Source: Chytridium lagenaria (Eukaryota; Chytridiomycota; Chytridiomycetes; Chytridiales; Chytridiaceae). Taken from it: a stretch of 64,000 bases of DNA. Location: the NCBI GenBank assembly GCA_025449115.1, contig JAHLKC010000001.1, forward strand, positions 62,001 through 126,000. The letters run 5' to 3'. The translations under genes and the position numbers were made by a program. Positions 1 to 12,412 of the stretch are shown piece after piece (position 1 is the first letter of the stretch; each line of letters starts with the position of its first letter). Under the pieces are notes generated by a model. The model was not told the origin of the DNA and searched no databases. It saw nothing but the letters and a program-made list of their open reading frames with translations.

Positions 1-2766
1 CAAAACAGGCAATGCCATCACAAAGGGATGGTCATCCATGTCGTCATCAAGCAATGAATCTTCAGATCTCTCAGATCGAACGAAACATGCTCTAGTGCTA
101 CTCCCATCCTCATCCGCAACCTTGACTTCAACCTCAACACCCTTGACTTCAGCCTCCCCTTTCTCCTCACTCTCTCCAGCCTTCACCTCAATATCATCAC
201 CACCCTTCACCTCCTTCACCTCAACCTTCACCTCGTCCACCTCAACATCCCCACCCTTGACCCCTTCATCTCCTTCGCCTCCTTCACCTCAACCTCCACA
301 CCCACTCCCTTCCCTCCCTCCACTCAACCCCAATCTCCGGTACAGGCGGCACAACCTCCTCCTCCACCTCCCCCCTCTTCCCCGGCGTCCTCGGCATCCG
401 ATAACTCCGTGCAATCCCAACCCAATCACACCCCCCGCAATACTCCCCATACTCGGCCTCGGCGTCTTACTCACAACAACAACCTCCTCAACACTCATCG
501 AAAACCTGTCCATCACACTCTCACCAGCATCACTCTGCAAATTCACCTCCTCCCGTCTAGCCTCAGATCTCTCCTCTCGTCCAACTTCAGGTGACTCCAA
601 AGACCGTCCCCGTCGTCCTCGACGCGTCAAAGACCCCATGAGTTCTTCCGTCGAACATGGTCATCATCGGAAACATCTCCACCAAGATGTCGAACCGCAG
701 CCACCTCAACAACAGGCGCTGCAGTCACACGTCCTAAACTCCATCGTCTCTTCATCGTACCACCCTTCACTTCCGCATCACCAGGTATTTCAGGAACACC
801 AGCAGCCACAACGGGAGACACCGTCTCTCCACCATTTTTCATCTCTACTACAGGCAATGCCACATTATTATCCCTTGCCCTCCCCTCTTCCACCCAAACC
901 ACCCCCTTTCTCATCACTCTTTAAAGAAGGCGAAGACGCCCTCCTAAAAATCGATCGCGTCGGTGTCCCCAACGCTGAAACCGATGCTCGACGCGTCGGC
1001 GTCACAGGAACCTTGACCGCCGGCGTCGCAACCGACACTTGCCGTGTGGGCGTTACAGGACCCTTCACTGCAGGTTCACAAGCAGCCATAGTCAGCACTT
1101 CCGGCAAAAAGAGGTTGCTCAGCCACCGTTGTCACAACCTCCGGCGTCACTTTCGGCACAACCATCTCCTCCACTTTCGGTGCAACCTTTGGCGCAACCT
1201 TCACCTCAACCTTTGGCACAGCAACCTCCTCCAGCTTCATCGCACCAATTCTGTCCTTCACAGGCTCAACCATACTCTCCATCACCACCTCCACCTTCCT
1301 CACAGTCACAACTCCTTTCTCCTCTCCACTCCCTCGTCTCCTCCAGACGCCCTCCCACCATTTCACCTTCTGTTTCACCGACAATCCAGGGGGCTCCACC
1401 ACCTTGTCAATCTTGTCCAGGATAGGCGCGGATGAGGAGAGGGGTGGTGTGATGGGGGCAGGGACAATGATGGTGGGTTGGAAGAGGTGGGGTGGTGATA
1501 GCGGTGGCGGGGTGACGGCGTCGTTATCATCGTGGCAGCGGACGGCACAGACACTGGAGTAGGTGTGGTAATGGTAGCGGATGGCAGAGGAACGGGGATA
1601 GGTATCATTGTAGGCAAAGCATACGATACAGCGGCAATCTCGGATGTCGCAACAGCAACAGGCGTAACAGCCGCATGAGAACCCGAGGAGATAGCAGTCG
1701 GTACAGCCACAACCGATGACAAAGTCGGAGGCACGCTGAAACCATCAGCCGGCCAGCAACACGCTTATCAACAACATCGGCAACCGTCGACATTGCCGTC
1801 ATAACAGTCTCGGTCAGAGACACTGGGGACGTCACCATCCCATCCGACGATCCTGTCACAAGAGTTTGAATCACAGGCTTACCCTTAATCACAGCTTCAT
1901 CACCTTCTCACAGCCCATTCCACCTCCTCCCCATCTGGGCCGACTCACAAATGCCCTTTCCCAGCCCATTCCACCATCTCCCTCAAAGCCACCGGAACAA
2001 TTCCCTCCTCCTCCGCCAAATCCCATTCGCAATCACCCAAGCCTCGCCTCACTGCTCTCCCCGCTCCACCATTCCTCCCACTATCCTCCTCACTCCCAGC
2101 CTTTAGCCTGATAATCGACTCGATGAGCTTACACCGTCTCTCCTCATCCTCCTCCTTCGTCCTCGTTGACGACCACGAAGAAGGTGGCGACACGTAAGCC
2201 TCTTTAGGCGTATTCAACAATACCATAAGCGCCGACTTTCTCTTCTCAGTCTTCCCCCTCTTCTCTTCCCGTTTCGTAAACTGCTCAGGAATAGCAGGCA
2301 CAGGTTCATCCGTCCCCGCCAGCCCCCCAGGCCCAGCAGGCAACGACCTTGTCCGTCCCATCATCAACTCCTGCAATTCATGCACCGACGCGGATTCCGA
2401 ATGTCGTAACCGTGAAAGCGTCAATGGGAGTTCAGAGTCATCAGGAATTCCATGACTGAGTAGACTAACAGTATCAGCGTTCCGCCATAAACTCGATGGG
2501 GTTCTCAGCATATTTGGGGTACGGGTTGGAGAAGGGGATTGAGAGTGCGTTCTTCTTTTTGATCGTTTTCGGATGGGTGTTTGAGTGAGTGTGGATGCTG
2601 ATGATGATGGTTTGTCTCTTGTGACGGACTTTAGGGAGGCGGGTCTCGATGAAAGGCCTTTGGAGAAGGTAGAGATGGCGGCTTTTGCAATGTCCGTAGC
2701 ATCTTCGGACTTTTCTTGAGGCTGGGACGAACGTCGAGTCCTCTTTTTCTTCCAGAAAACGTCCAT
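1..2766 (-). CDS. Unknown Ser/Pro/Thr-rich disordered protein, frame-broken, 3' end outside window
   Basis: I do not recognise this protein. The intact part, 1945-2766 on the minus strand, encodes 273 aa starting MDVFWKKKRTRRSSQ. It has a basic N-terminus, Ser/Thr/Pro-rich stretches with TPTRTP and SPSP motifs, and an acidic segment rich in E and R. Below 1945 the same style of protein continues in other minus frames: a V/T-rich part near 1605-1892, a V-P-K repeat region near 1076-1402, TPTR repeats near 868-1107 and an R/E-rich part near 289-639. Composition carries on across the breaks, so this is probably one long disordered protein interrupted by indels. The 465-aa plus-strand frame over 38-1435 is its Pro/Ser antisense shadow. 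Strand confidence is moderate; function is unknown. Confidence 0.45.
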
Positions 2767-4519
2767 GTTGTCTTGAGATTATCGAGAGCGATATGGTTTT
2801 CTACGCACGCTGTTTTCTCTTCTTCTTGTTTTATAGGGATCTGGGGTGCCTGATAAGAGACGCAGGGTGAGTTGAAATGCTTGGAAAATATGGGGGCATG
2901 CAAATTGGATGATTAAGTGGGTGTTTGTTATCAGCGGCCGAACCTGATAAGTGGAGCGAACGATTTGACGCTTGCTTTTGGATGATGTGGGTATGTATCA
3001 GCGAGTGTTGTTGTGATGCTTCGTTTCAGCTCCTCATACAATCTTTTCGTACGGTTGTTGGATTGGAGACGGATGGAGCTATGAAAAAGGGAACCTTCAA
3101 ATCTTTCAAGCAGGTATAGGTGTCTCGGAAGAAGGAAAACGAGCACGTTGACTTTGACCAGACCCCCCTGAACCTTACTGCAGGGATAGAGCGCTTCCTT
3201 GAACCTCGATTAATTGCTATTATTACCTTTTCTTTTCTTTTTTTGTTTTTTTTTTGTTTTTCTCAACCCCTTGCCAACAAGCCCCTTGGGCATTGATTTT
3301 GACGGCGACCGACCCAACGGCGTTTCTTTATTTTAGTTTTGAAGGCCCGCTGAGGCCTAGGGGGGCTGGAAAGAGTTGTTGGTGTTGAGTTGTCAGATTT
3401 GACACCTAAAAATAAAAAAGCGCATGTCCTTTGTTTTGTGTCCCGCGACGAGCGAAGGATGAAGCGTAGATGGAAGGACGGTAAGAATGGAAAAGCGGGG
3501 AATGATAACAATGATGGCTGAAAGAGCGATAGTGCTCGCTCCATCAGTTGTGAAGTTTTGACGGCGCACGATGGAGTTGATGATGCAAGCAATGATGGTT
3601 TTTTAACGGGTCAGATGCATATGAACGCATGGGATATGACTCTTTTTAATCACAAATGTTGTCATCAGCGCGTATGAGAATGATATGCTCGCCTTTTTCT
3701 CGTTAGCTGTTTAAGTGCACCCAACCATTGTCACGTGAATTACCGTCATTTGGCACATGCAAATGGTAATCAGGTATTTATTTAACTGGTACATATGTAG
3801 ATATTTACATGATGATCATAATTGGAGTATTCATCGTATTCTGTGAATACGATCATCAATATTCTACAAATATCATCACAGTTCATTTACATTCTACCTA
3901 TGTAGTTTAATATAAATACGTATTTAAGATAAAGAATCATACATATATTATGAAGAATAACGTATTAGATATTTAAGAAATGTAAAGTCTGGGATAATAA
4001 TACATATGGATGTAAAGAAACATGAATATTCAAATTCGTATTATTTTGTTAGTAATATTTATATAGTTGTTAATAAATAATAAAAGATAAAAGATGAAAA
4101 TGAATAAATAAATAAATAAATAAATAAGTAATAAATAATAGTAAACATTTACCATTAGGTACATGTACAGGCCATAGATATTAGATGTGTTTCTTATTAT
4201 TTACATATGTATTTACATACCTACATATATACATATGTTTTCACAGTAAGTACATATTGTAGGTGGATGAATAAAATGTATTTATTTACCTATGTGCAAT
4301 TCATAAGATTTAATTATTAACTTGAAGTGTAAATATGCAAAGGAAAAGAATAAAAATATATATAAATAATATAATAATTATTACCTATTATAGTAATAAT
4401 AAAAAAATAAAAAACAAAACAAAAATTGTCGGAACGGAACGGACCGGGAAAAGGGGTAAAAAAAAAATAAAGAGACAAACACAACCCTAAATACTTATGT
4501 AAAACAATTATAATGAATT
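2767..4519. other. Intergenic region, increasingly AT-rich
   Basis: No supported gene. From about 3,720 onward the DNA becomes strongly AT-rich with many ATACATATG-like motifs. A short AAAT array lies near 4,103-4,130. The short frames here have no recognisable protein content. Confidence 0.6.
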
Positions 4520-4719
4520 AGTGATGACTTCATTGCCATTTCCATCATCTCGATATCGCATCCACCGTCCTTCCCATCGACATCATCATCATACGTCCAC
4601 GCCAGATCCTTTTTCACACTCGACTGTCCATCTGTCGTCGTTTCAACTCACAAACTACGCACCAACTATCTCACCAACAACGACTTCACTCCATCTTCAG
4701 ATACATAGATAGATAAATC

Positions 4720-5145
4720 ATGTTCAAGGTCTTTATCACCAACTTTGTCCACTTGCCTATGGCAATGCTACCCCTGTACGCTGCAACGGGCACATTTCCT
4801 CAAACATCTGCATTCAACGAAGGGCCCGCAAGTTGGTCATGGAATGATAGTACCTCTACACATGAAGATGACCACCATCACTACTCTTACTCTCACTCTT
4901 CATCCTCTTCCTCTCAAGGTCCTTCACCTTTACTCCCCAACCCACATCTCGTCAACCTCGTGGAACAAGCCGCCTCATCATCTGTTATACGCAATGTCAA
5001 CGTGTTGGCATCTTCTTTCGATACCTCCCCAGTCACTTCAGATGTCTCACAAGTCGCCTCATCTTCTGCATTAAAAACAAAACAGATGAAGGAAGCTTGG
5101 CATAATGCCCTTCACGTTGTCGATGCTACAGCGAGGGGAATTTAA
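4720..5145 (+). CDS. Possible small Ser/His-rich hypothetical protein (141 aa)
   Basis: An open frame with an ATG at 4720 and a stop at 5145. The N-terminus (MFKVFITNFVHLPMAMLPLYA) is hydrophobic and could be a signal or anchor segment. It is followed by a DDHHHYSYSHSSSSSS low-complexity run and a Ser/Val/Ala-rich tail ending NALHVVDATARGI. I recognise no domain. An overlapping frame of 109 aa uses the same DNA, so the coding call is weak. It could also be the last exon of a gene whose upstream part (4521-4712) lies in another frame. Confidence 0.3.
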   Translation: MFKVFITNFVHLPMAMLPLYAATGTFPQTSAFNEGPASWSWNDSTSTHEDDHHHYSYSHSSSSSSQGPSPLLPNPHLVNLVEQAASSSVIRNVNVLASSFDTSPVTSDVSQVASSSALKTKQMKEAWHNALHVVDATARGI

Positions 5146-6013
5146 ATGGGGATTTAAATGAAAAATAATCCGCGTACTCTTTTTGTCGCGCGATTTTTTT
5201 TAATTTTTTTTTTACCTTTGGTGATTTGCTTTTCAACACTTCATTACTCTACTCTACTCTACTCTACTCTGTTATATACTTAAAGCCCCACGATCGGCAC
5301 AACGTTTAATTATTTATATTTGTTTTTTTGAACTCTCCTCTCCTTGAACCCCTTATAACCACATGTACCTTCCCGTCGTATCTTTTTTTTAAAATTCATT
5401 TATAACCTACCATCCCCTTCCCTTTCATACTTTACCAACCCAACCCCATACAGAAATACCAAACAACTAGATATTCGTGACCTCTGAACAATAATACTGC
5501 TTTATTCTCACTTTCAATTTCACTGCAGATGACAGAGGTGGATTTATATCGCAGGGCTTTGAGCGCCACCGATGGATGAACCAGCTATTTTGTTGCTGTT
5601 CTGATCCACGTAGATCTGCAACAAATGCCTTTAACAACACGATTACTTGAAGAAGACTATACATATTACCATTTATTATCACTAAACGTGATTTATGGCA
5701 AAGACAAGAACTTGAAAAAGAGTTCAAAACCTCAAGTTTTCCAATCGCCTTGATTGTACAAATAATTATTAAAGAAAATAGAGGAAAAGATGACAGAATG
5801 CTATAACGATACAAAAGGATTCCAACAACAAAGATAAAAAATAAAATAAAATAAAAATGCATGAACAATAAAACTAAACTCCACCTCCAGTCATTTCAAT
5901 ACTTAGAATTAGACAAGATCAAAAGTATATAGGAATGGAGGTAGAAAAAGAATATAAGCAATTGTAAAAGGATGAATATAAGACCAACCCGACCCTCTCT
6001 CCCAATTACAAAA
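5146..6013. other. Intergenic region with a pentanucleotide repeat
   Basis: No supported gene. It holds pyrimidine-rich DNA, a short tandem repeat at 5246-5270 and AT-rich sequence near the 3' end of the minus-strand poly(A) polymerase gene. The 133-aa minus frame at 5467-5868 is hydrophobic with no recognisable domain, and I do not support it. Confidence 0.55.
5246..5270. repeat. (ACTCT)5 microsatellite
   Basis: Five perfect copies of ACTCT, about 100 bases after the stop of the small hypothetical frame. Simple sequence repeat. Confidence 0.9.
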
Positions 6014-8569
6014 CTACTCATTTCTCCTTCTCCTACTCTTTCCACTCCCACTGCTTCGCCTCCGTTCACCCACACCATCATCATCATCATCATCAACAAC
6101 ATCATTCCCAACCTCACCCTTTCTCCTCTCCCTTCTTCTTCGTTCACCCTCGTCATCAACACCCTCACTCTTTCTCCTCTCCCTTCTTCTCCGTTCACCC
6201 TCATCATCAACACCCTCACTCCCACCCCTATCACTTTTCCTCCTATCCCGTCTTCTCTGTTCACCATCATCATCTCCACCGGCACCATTCCCAACGTCAC
6301 TTTTCCTCCTCTCCCTTCTCCTCCGCTCCCTCCGTTCCACAACATCGTCAACACCCTCAATTCCAGCATCGCTCTTTCTCCTTTCCCTTCTCCTCCGTTC
6401 ACCCCCTCATCCTCTCTTCTCACTCCTCCTCCTCCTCCTCTCTCTCTCTCTCTCTCCATCCTTCTCCTCCCTTTCACTCCGTCTCCGTCTCTTTCTCTCC
6501 TCCCTCCTCACCTCCTCCCCCTTGCCTCCCCATCCCGTCTCCTCCTCTCCTCCCCCTCAGACCTCCGTCTCCGTCTCCTTTCCCCATCCCCCTCATCCCT
6601 CTCCCGTCGTCGATGCGTCAACACTCCCTCATCAGACCGTCTCCGTCTCCTCATCACAGACCGTTCCCTCCCCTCTCTCCGTCTCCTCCTCCTCCTTTCA
6701 TCCCCTCCTTCCTCCTTCCCCGCATTCCCTCCTCAACCCACACTTCCACATCCCCAACAACAGCCTTCCCAACCTCCCCCTGATCCCCATCCTCAACCTC
6801 CATCCCCATCCCCACCTCCTCCTCAACCTTCACCACATCACCATCCCAACTCCAACCCCCTCCTCCAACTCCTCCAACTCCTCCTCCTCCGATCCATTCC
6901 CACTATCAATCGTATCCTCCGTCACCACAGTCTCGCTCCTCCCACCATTCTCCCCCTCCCACCGTTCAGGTCGAATCACCCTAGCCTCATCAAGCGACCG
7001 TCCCAAAACATCCACATCCACAATCCCCCTCATAAAAGGTGGTGGCACCTGTCCAGAAAGCCCCAACTGCAATCGCATATGACTATCAAGAAGCGCAACC
7101 TTAATCTACGCAAAACAAACCACGTCAGCCTCATTCAACAAAAAAGGAAAATCACAAACCTCTCCCATCCGAAACGTCCCTTTGGACACATTATTCATTC
7201 CACTCGGATCAGCCGGGTCCTCAATCGCAACAGTCACAGCTTGCGTCTCATAATAATACCCTGGAAACCTCGGTCGGAAAGGGGGTGCAAAAGGTCCTCC
7301 ACCTCTTAAACAAATCCCTCGACCTCCCTTGACGGAAATCATGAGCCGGTCATAATCAAACGTCGATCCAAACACGTGGAAAAACTCGTAAAGAATCCGG
7401 CCAAGCGCGTTCTCGGAACGTTGAAGGTCCGGGTTTTGTTGGAGAATCGCGACAATCATGTTGACTATTGGAGCGAGGGAGATAATGGGTTTAGAACTTT
7501 GATACTAGCAAGTTGCTTGGAGAAACATCAAAAAAAAACGTTTCTCAAACTCACTTAATGAGTAACCTCCAAGTCCGCCTTTATAAACTTCATCAAAGCT
7601 CCTATCCACCAGCCTATACAAACCACAAATATCTGCATTAGGAAAAACTTTACCAAATCTTTTCTCACCATCTCTTCAAAATCAACGTCGTAGGTTCCAA
7701 TACCGGATGATATCGATTCACCCACATTTTGACAAGACTGGACGACACATCTCCCGTTAAAGCGTTCGCTGTGACGTCAAATTTAATCCCCTAAACTAAT
7801 GTGTTAATAATGAAAATCCAGCGTAGAAACAGAAGGAAGAGTAACATACCCAACTTGCTGTCGAGAATTTAAGAACAGGGATCCGCGCATTCAAGACAAG
7901 ACGAATAGAATTTAGATCTATGAGAGCCCGTCCTACAGACGTTTGAAGAAGCGCATCATGTACGCGTTGCAGTAAAAACCCGCATCCAAGGTTCATGTTA
8001 CTAAACCCAAACCAATGTCAGCCTCACAAAACAGTATAAAGAGGTCTTCACAAAACGGGCTCATAACAAAACAAAACCCACCATAAAACCACATCTACAT
8101 CCCCATCCGGTAACGATAACCCCGTCAAACGATCCAAACACTTTCATCTCCACCAAACCCCCAGGCCACAACGACATTACCAGCCCCTCCAACTGCGTCA
8201 CAGCCGCCCTCCTCGCCGTAACCTCCTCCGGCGTCAACCTCAACTGCGACGCAATCAACGTCGCCTCCGCATGCAGCGTAGAGAAAAACTGATGCTCAAC
8301 AGGGTCAACGTCATTGCTTGGTTGGTCTATTGATGGACGACGAGAGGAGGGGAGGGGAGGAAAGGTTTGATGATGGATTGGAATGATGACGTACGAACGT
8401 CTTGAGATCGAACTGCGGAGGAGGGGTATGGAGCCGATGCATCCCTGAATCGAAAGGCTGTTGCAGAACGTTGTGCGAGGAGAGCGTTACGAGAGGAAAG
8501 AAGGGAATGTGGTTGTTGTTGTGAAGGTTGAATGGGGTCGAGGTTGGTTGATGGGGTGACTTGTTCCAT
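6014..8569 (-). CDS. TRF4/5-type non-canonical poly(A) polymerase (PAPD5/Cid14 family)
   Basis: Nucleotidyltransferase that adds short A-tails to nuclear RNAs for exosome decay (TRAMP complex) in this family. Several minus-strand exons show it. 8061-8258 gives LTPEEVTARRAAVTQLE and then VFGSF. One base later in another frame comes TGLSLPDGDVDVVLW, the GS...DxD catalytic motif. Near 7,700-7,790 FDVTAN carries the third Asp. Near 7,560-7,640 is FDEVYKGGLGGYSLS. Then 7106-7459 is the PAP-associated domain (LGRILYEFFHVFGSTFDYD...IEDPAD). The C-terminal tail (about 6014-6340) is made of ERRRRERRKS/GVDDEG charge repeats. The GSF/TGL break (near 8,124) splits the active site, so this is either an assembly error or a pseudogene. 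The start at 8569 is uncertain. It shares a short upstream region with DSS1. Which of TRF4 or TRF5 it resembles cannot be decided. Confidence 0.82.
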
Positions 8570-8650
8570 CCCCTTCCAAACCCTCCCCTCAATGCTTTGG
8601 GAATTTTATTTTTTTATTTTTGAGTTGGATATTTTGTTTTGTGGGCAGTC
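8570..8650. promoter_or_regulatory. Probable bidirectional promoter between TRF4-like gene and DSS1
   Basis: About 80 bases separate the two divergent starts. It contains a T-rich run followed by TTTTTGAGTTGGATATTTTG. No classical TATA box is certain. Inferred from gene arrangement only. Confidence 0.4.
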
Positions 8651-9176
8651 ATGACGGATCATAAGCAGCAACAGCAGCAGCAACAGCAGCAGGGGATGGT
8701 GACGGAGGCGCCAAAGCAGTTGAAGCAGTTCAATGACTTTGAGGATGACGATGAATTTGAGGATTTTGGGTTGAATGGTGAGGGACTTTTGTTGGTTGTT
8801 TGCGTTGGTTGATGATTTTGTTGAAAGCTTGTCCGAGTGTATGCTGTATGCAGCTTATCTTCACTGAATGCGATGACATCCTTAAATACAGAAACCCACT
8901 CGCATTCCACACATTGAAAGCACCATCTAATTGTATACGTTTTAATTGGTATTAGAATGGAACCCAACACAGGAGGACGCAACGGACGCTGATCTTTGGG
9001 TTGAAGACTGGGATGCGGAGGACATGAGTGACGAGTTTACTATTCAGCTTAGGTACGCCATTTCATTGCTTACCCATATGTAAGAATATCCTGACTGTTT
9101 CCATTAAAGAGCTGAACTCCAAAAGCCCACTGCAGCTGCACGTGAACCGTCTTCTTCTGAGACTATGCAGGAGTAA
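8651..9176 (+). CDS. SEM1: DSS1/SEM1 26S proteasome lid subunit with N-terminal polyQ
   Basis: Small acidic protein of the 19S proteasome lid, also found in TREX-2 and as a BRCA2 partner in this family. Three exons (8651-8777, 8956-9052, 9110-9176) join in frame to 96 aa. Evidence is the two acidic-aromatic blocks typical of Dss1, FNDFEDDDEFEDFGLNEW in exons 1-2 and DADLWVEDWDAEDMSDEF in exon 2. The conserved FTIQLRAEL end spans exons 2-3. Introns are GT-AG of 178 and 57 nt. The oddity is a run of Q residues (KQQQQQQQQQQG) right after the start, encoded by CAG/CAA codons. The family is normally 70-90 aa, so the polyQ and a Ser/Glu tail account for the extra length. It is divergent from the TRF4-like gene and the reading frame is intact. 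Confidence 0.93.
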
Positions 9177-9559
9177 ATAGTAATTAAACATGTTCAATGC
9201 CTATACCATACGCCTTTGTTACCCTTACATGTACAAACCGTTATCCGACCAAACCTTCCTTCATTTTCCTTTCATATTCAAGAAAATACCCTTTACCTTA
9301 CTTGCAATCCTCGTACTTGTACCTGTTTCCATCCCCCCATCGGCTACTTTACTCTTCTTGTGCGTTTTTTGTTTTATTTTTTCTCATGTTTGAGATGGTG
9401 GCGTGGGCAATGTCAGCTGAGATTACAGCACAAAATATATTTTTGGTTCCAAAAAAAACACTCAACAACCCGTATCCTCACCGTATCTTGCACGTTAACC
9501 CGAAAGCAAAAGAAATGCACTCCGTCATTCAGCAACCACCATCCACACCTTCATCAACC

Positions 9560-12412
9560 GATCATCTCACGTCCTCGCCCCTCACCTCTCCAGCTCCAAT
9601 CCGTCCTTCTTCAACTCCTATTCCACGCACAGCACCACCATCTCAAAAGCTTTATCTCCAACCATCCACTTTCATCACCCCGGCATCGCCCTCAAGGAAA
9701 CCTACAAGCCCCTCCATGTACACATGGCAAACACCTCCAGCAGCTACCCGTCGACCAACAAGCTGCACAGCGTTCTTTTTAAAGACAACGTCTGCAAGAG
9801 CTTTTATGCAGCATTCGGTGACGGCATCGTGGAATGTGAGGGATCCTTGGGCAGTAGAAAGGATTGGAGGGGAGTCCAGTAGTGTAAGTTTCTTTTCGTT
9901 TTGTGGCTTTTGGTTTTGGGCTGAAGGTGACATGGATGGATTTTTATGGCCTATATTTCTGGACACCCTGTTACTTTACTTGATATTTTTGTTATGCTCG
10001 AGGGATGGGGGTAACAGAAGGAAATTATCGTTTATTGGGTTTTTTAAAGCCTTTTGGAGTAAGGCCTGAACAAGACGAAGACGAGGAACGGGAAGGATGC
10101 GGGAAAGAGAGTATACAGTGGCCTCGCGCATTACATGAGACTTCCAGAAAACCTTCATGGAGGGGTGGGAGGGAGAAGCAGGTATTGAAGGAAGGGGGAT
10201 GACGGAGGAGGCAGCAGCCTTTGTTGAGTGGTGAAGGAGACGGTTAAGGGTTTGAGGGGATCAGCAGTGTGGTCGCGTGTTCGCGTCACAACCAAAAAAC
10301 TGACTCATAAAATTTTCTTTTTTTGGGCTGGACTTTCTTTTTTTTTTTTTTTTTTTTTTGTCGATCACATGGATTTCTTTTAACCCTCATTTTTTTGGTT
10401 TTTATCCCCTTTCAAAATGCCCTACTTATCTATAACCGTCGTCACAACGGGCTTTTCCTTAAAATTCTAAAATTTCCTTTCCTTTGTCTCTTTTGTTTTT
10501 TAATTTTATAGCGGTGCATGTCTGTCGCTATTGACTCTACTATTGGTGACGCGCTCCGTATCATGTCTCTTAAACGCGTCATGGCTGTTGCTGTGCATTC
10601 ATTCGAGTCCGCATACACGCCAGAGACGGACGAAATGATTCAAGAATCCCATCACGAAGGCATAGTTAACATAGCCGATATCTTGCGCTATCTCTCACTC
10701 ATCGCATCGTCAACTTCAGCCGCGTCACCAACCTTATCGTCTATCACTTCCGAAATCCTCCTCACTATCGCCGATTCCCCCATCAAATCTCTTTTGGACG
10801 CGAACGTTACCATCGCTTCATCATCTACACCTTTCCAAGACTCATCCTCTTCTCCACTGCCAACCATGTATTCGCAACCTTTCGACATTACCCCAGTAAC
10901 CTCTTCGGGGCACCATCCACCACCTCGGCGCGCCCTCGACGGTGATGCCTCCCTCCTTGAACTCCTCGAAGTCTTCCGGGTCGGCGCACACTGGGTCATC
11001 CTCACAGATCCCATCGATCGACCCCCTCAACCTCCACCTCAGCCTCCTCTACCCTTCCCCAACGTCGTCTCTCCGTCTCCCACACCGCGCGTTCAACCTC
11101 CCACTCCCGTCACCCCTCCACAAAACGCGTCTCATCTCCACTCCCAGACGGTGACGGCGGTGGATTACGCGCATCAAGATGTTCCGTCAATGCTCCATTC
11201 CAACGCATCCATGATCCTTCTCTTCCACGCCCAGCGCGACTCGTTTCCACACCATCGTTGTTTCTCTCCACCGTGTCAACGCAATGTCTAGGTTCTTCTT
11301 ACCACTCTCGTCTCGCCAATGTCTCAAGCGCGTGTTTCGTAAATCCCGGTTGTACCACGACGTTAACCCCAACCTTCTCAACGCTCATGTACACGCTCCA
11401 TGATTTCCTTGCATACGTGGTTGACCATCATAAACGGTTCCAGGATATTCTTGAACAAAGCGTGCAAGCCCTGCAAGGAGTGGAGAAAGGGTTTCGGGGA
11501 ATAGTGGGGAGCAAAAGCCAGCGTGGGGGAGGTTCTGGGGTGATGATTGGGGAGGGGGTTGCAGAGGTTGGGCTTGTTGATGAGGGGAGGGTGGTGGGGG
11601 GATGGGATTGGAAGAGGTTGCAGACTTTCTTGTAGAGTGTGTAGGAGTTGCAAGAGGGGGTGGGGAGGTACCGTGGGACAGGGGGGTGATGGAAGTGAGG
11701 AAGAGGGAGGATGAAGAAGGGTCGATTTGTGGGTCCCACGCGTCGTCACCAACGGATGTACCATCATCTCCTCATATGATGGGGAAATCAACGTCGCCGG
11801 GTTTATCTCCGAGACTTGTTGGGCAGGATGGGTTGATTGTTGTGATGTTTCTGAGACGTCCACATTGAAGGTTGAAGAAGCGGGGAAGATGAGACCGTTG
11901 TTGTGTGACGGCTGGGACGACGATTGGGGACGTTGTGAGACGGATGGTGGAAGATGGGAGACAGAGGGTTTGGGTGGTATCAGAACGGAGAGGAAGGGCC
12001 GATGAAGAGGAGAGGAAGAGCGAGAAAGGAGCGGGAAGGAAGATGGTGACTTTTGCGGATGGGACCATTGGAGGTGGGGGAGGTGGGGAGTCGATGACTG
12101 GAAGAAGGCGGTGCGTGTCTATGCCTGCAGCTGCTGTTGGGATGGATGGAGATGTATGGAGTTGGCAGGCGGCGCCTATCACGTCGCTGAATGCACAGCA
12201 AACACAAGTTGATGGGCAGTGGGAAGATGAGGATGAGGATGAGGATAGGGTCGCTGTGGCTGTGATATCTGCGACGGATATTGTGAGAGGCCCTTGCTGG
12301 CGCCTATGCAGCCTTTGGTTGCTGGGACACCTTTGCTATCGTATTCGTCGCTGTTTTCAGGGTATTGATGTTTGTATTTATTTGCTCGCTGCGTCTTTTT
12401 TTGTTGTAATAT
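9560..12412 (+). CDS. CBS-domain protein, multi-frame and broken
   Basis: Likely a multi-CBS protein of the AMPK-gamma/Sds23 type (nucleotide-sensing CBS pairs); the exact family is not clear. The best part begins near 10,515 after a TATAG acceptor: AIDSTIGDALRIMSLKRVMAV...EGIVNIADILRYLSLI, a complete CBS unit. DASLLELLEVFRVGAHWVILTDP (about 10,940-11,010) is the start of a second. SYDGEINVAGFISET (about 11,775-11,820) looks like the end of a third. TTIGDVVRRMVEDGRQRVWVVSE...VAVISATDIVRG (about 11,905-12,290) is a fourth, split by a Gly/Glu-rich insert. Between these the frame changes several times without good splice sites. The 5' part (9,560-9,870) is coding-like but unassigned. Start and exon structure are unresolved. 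Confidence 0.45.
10338..10359. repeat. T22 homopolymer tract
   Basis: Uninterrupted run of about 22 T in the middle of the CBS-protein gene, probably intronic. Its length is likely unreliable in the assembly. Confidence 0.8.

Noticed and set aside
38..1435. 465-aa plus-strand frame rich in Ser, Pro, Thr and His
   Set aside because: Composition follows from antisense of the V/E/K/R-rich minus frames; no domain and no initiation context.
5972..7309. 445-aa plus-strand frame, Ser/Pro/Leu-rich
   Set aside because: Antisense to the charged tail and PAP-associated domain of the TRF4-like gene, which has recognisable motifs on the minus strand.
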